Of a stretch of 18,162 nucleotides of DNA, positions 16,842-18,162 are shown in pieces. Position 1 is the first letter of the stretch. Every line of letters starts with the position of its first letter. The position numbers were made by a program, and so were the translations under genes. Below the pieces are notes generated by a model. That model did no database searches. It was given only the letters and a program-made list of their open reading frames with translations, and was not told the DNA's origin. The stretch comes from Chrysochromulina parva (Eukaryota > Haptophyta > Prymnesiales > Chrysochromulinaceae): NCBI GenBank assembly GCA_002887195.1, contig PJAB01001015.1, positions 1 through 18,162 of the forward strand. The letters are read 5' to 3'.

Positions 16842-17103
16842 TAAGGTCAGAAGGTCGCACGGAGAGCTTGCTTTCTTGTTACCTCGCAGTTTGGGCTCTT
16901 TTGTTAACAGCGAAACAAGACACAGTGAAGACCTGCAACCAAATCTCGGAAAAGCTCTGCAGTTTTCTCGTGCACATTCACACGTTATATTTCCCTCCCA
17001 ATCACAAGTCTTCGCCCTGATTCGGCCACCGAAGGGGCGAGGGACCGCGAACCAACCATGGGAGGTTCTCTGGTGCGGAGGGTCATCTCGCTTTAGAGCG
17101 CAG
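16842..17103. promoter_or_regulatory. Bidirectional promoter region between the DUF1475-like and kinase-like genes
   Basis: The two start codons point away from each other, 262 bp apart, so both promoters and 5' UTRs must lie here. An AT-rich TATA-like stretch, GTTATATTT (16983-16991), sits about 115 bp upstream of the kinase start. The rest is unremarkable. Confidence 0.35.
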
Positions 17104-17859
17104 ATGCTGCGCAGCCGCCTAGCTTGCATGCAAATCGCGTCACCATCACTGTCAGCTGCTGCTGCGCCACTACTGATTGTCATTCTCGTGGGCGTGCCGG
17201 GCTCTGGCAAGTCCACCTTCAGCCGTGCCCTGATGGCTGGCTCACCGCAGCCTCCATTGGGTCGTAGCTGGCGCCGCGTGAGCCAGGATTTACTCGGCAG
17301 CCGCAAAAGGTGCATTGCCGCTGCGGAGCGTGCGCTCAGCATCGGGATGAATGTCGTAATCGACCGATGCAACTTTGATGAGGAGCAGCGAGCGCACTGG
17401 TTGCAACTGGAGGGCCAACAGAAGCCAGACCTGCGATTAGCTGTCTACCTACCGGTGCAGCGGGCCGAGGCGCGCCGCCGCGTACTTGCGCGTGGCTTGC
17501 ACGAGGGCGGTGTCGACGCGCTCAGCATGAGTGAGCAGAAGATTGCCTCAATCATTGCCCGCATGGATGATGAGCTGCGGCGACCCCTGGCAGCAGAGGG
17601 CTTTGATGAGGTTCTGACTGTGGAGCCGGCCGGCGCGCAGGACGCTGGAGAAGAGCATGCGGCAGCGCTCGCGCGCATCTGGGCGGCGGCACGCGTACCA
17701 GCGAGTGCCCCTTGCATAACGCTCTCATCTGAGGAATCGCCCTTCGTGCCGTCATTAGCGGGATCGGCATCGACAAAAGCACCATCACTGGCTTCTCCCG
17801 CGCCGCCTGCGGACGACTCAACTCTAGAGTCGAACCCGGGTCTGTCCGAAATCTCTTGA
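17104..17859 (+). CDS. P-loop polynucleotide-kinase-like protein (PNKP/aprataxin-associated kinase type)
   Basis: The protein has 251 residues. Walker A, GVPGSGKST, is at 30-38. VSQDLLGSRKRC (59-70) and VVIDRCNFDEEQRAHW (84-99) match the pattern of the kinase module of PNKP and of plant and algal P-loop proteins linked to aprataxin. The lid region is ARGLHEGGVD (129-138). Such modules phosphorylate 5' ends of nucleic acids or related small molecules; the actual substrate here is unknown. There is no phosphatase domain before the kinase and no HIT/aprataxin domain after it, only a Ser/Pro/Ala-rich tail, so it is a stand-alone module. The first 24 residues (M-L-R-S-R-L-A...) lack acidic residues and carry two arginines, which could be an organellar presequence. 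The frame is open further upstream, but that part is antisense to the DUF1475-like gene, so the start at 17104 is preferred. Confidence 0.8.
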   Translation: MLRSRLACMQIASPSLSAAAAPLLIVILVGVPGSGKSTFSRALMAGSPQPPLGRSWRRVSQDLLGSRKRCIAAAERALSIGMNVVIDRCNFDEEQRAHWLQLEGQQKPDLRLAVYLPVQRAEARRRVLARGLHEGGVDALSMSEQKIASIIARMDDELRRPLAAEGFDEVLTVEPAGAQDAGEEHAAALARIWAAARVPASAPCITLSSEESPFVPSLAGSASTKAPSLASPAPPADDSTLESNPGLSEIS

Positions 17860-18162
17860 AGACGCGCCGTGTGTTCTGGTTTCTCGCGAGAACTAACCTC
17901 TCGAACTTCAACTCTCACGCGATGGCTCGGTGTGGCGAGAAAAGTGAGAAGTGGGAGGCTGGGGTGTCCTCGAGGTACTGTGTTCACGTTTGAGTGTGTA
18001 ATCCACAGCTGGTTAGGTGTTCACACCAATGGTTCAACTGTTGAGAATACTTCGTTTGTGAGACGATTAGTTCCTCGACTTTTATTTGTGAGACGATGGA
18101 ACTCATGGTTTCGGTTGTGAGACGATAGTTCTTCGGTTGCGTTTGTGAGACGATGTAAGTCG
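17860..18162. other. 3' flank of the kinase gene; no gene seen
   Basis: The first 190 bases after the stop show nothing recognisable and are likely 3' UTR and spacer. From 18055 the sequence enters a short-period tandem repeat that reaches close to the window edge. Confidence 0.4.
18055..18154. repeat. Tandem repeat with 13-bp core TTTGTGAGACGAT, 28-30 bp period
   Basis: The core TTTGTGAGACGAT starts at 18055, 18085, 18114 (first base G instead of T) and 18142, giving periods of 30, 29 and 28 bp. The intervening 15-17 bases are partly similar (TTC-TCG-TT), as in a degenerate minisatellite. The uneven spacing breaks any reading frame, so it is not protein-coding. It may continue beyond the window. 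Confidence 0.75.

Noticed and set aside
16759..17103. N-terminal extension of the kinase-like gene from upstream starts
   Set aside because: The extra residues show no domain and are antisense to the first part of the DUF1475-like gene. The shorter start leaves a clean divergent promoter.
16842..17372. 177-residue upstream extension of the DUF1475-like protein
   Set aside because: It is antisense to the P-loop kinase domain, and the ATG at 16841 starts directly with a hydrophobic signal-like segment.
18055..18154. CRISPR array
   Set aside because: The core is only 13 bp, the intervals are 15-17 bp and partly similar to each other, one copy has a mismatch, and the setting is eukaryotic. It fits a minisatellite better.

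Overview
The window looks like nuclear DNA of a GC-rich unicellular alga or other protist. Long intron-poor genes lie on both strands. Two predicted spliceosomal introns are short (75 and 110 bp, GT-AG), there is no bacterial operon structure, and intergenic gaps are a few hundred bases. The contents are typical eukaryotic families: a four-domain voltage-gated cation channel, a U-box/ankyrin protein, a GDP-mannose pyrophosphorylase relative and a PNKP/aprataxin-type P-loop kinase. A haptophyte or similar microalga is my best guess from gene content and base composition, but this is inference; no rRNA or other phylogenetic marker is present.

Layout, left to right. (1) Positions 2-2374, plus strand: the 3' part of a gene made entirely of about 78 ten-residue repeats (consensus roughly G-F-[ST]-A-x-E-L-K-x-x), open through the left window edge. 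(2) Positions 2784-8266, minus strand: a four-domain channel of about 1790 residues with a 110-bp intron in domain II and an all-acidic D/E/D/D selectivity filter. (3) Positions 9242-10981, minus strand: a two-Rossmann FAD/NAD(P) oxidoreductase resembling a bacterial family near lysine/ornithine N-monooxygenases, with a predicted 18-codon first exon and 75-bp intron. (4) Positions 11310-13472, minus strand: an ankyrin-repeat protein with a C-terminal U-box. (5) Positions 13805-14188, plus strand: a small unrecognised protein, possibly with an upstream exon at 13637-13749. (6) Positions 14818-15936, plus strand: a GMPPB-like protein that has lost several catalytic residues and is probably a pseudoenzyme. 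(7) Positions 16233-16841, minus strand: a small membrane protein resembling plant DUF1475. (8) Positions 17104-17859, plus strand: a stand-alone P-loop polynucleotide-kinase-like protein. (9) The right edge runs into a short tandem repeat with a 28-30 bp period.

The genes do not form an evident pathway. Gene pairs 4/5 and 7/8 are divergent, and pairs 1/2 and 6/7 are convergent. I see no tRNA, rRNA, transposon, viral gene or CRISPR array. The items most worth following up are the decapeptide solenoid, the GMPPB-like protein with a dismantled active site, and the channel's D/E/D/D filter with mixed Cav-like and Nav-like features.
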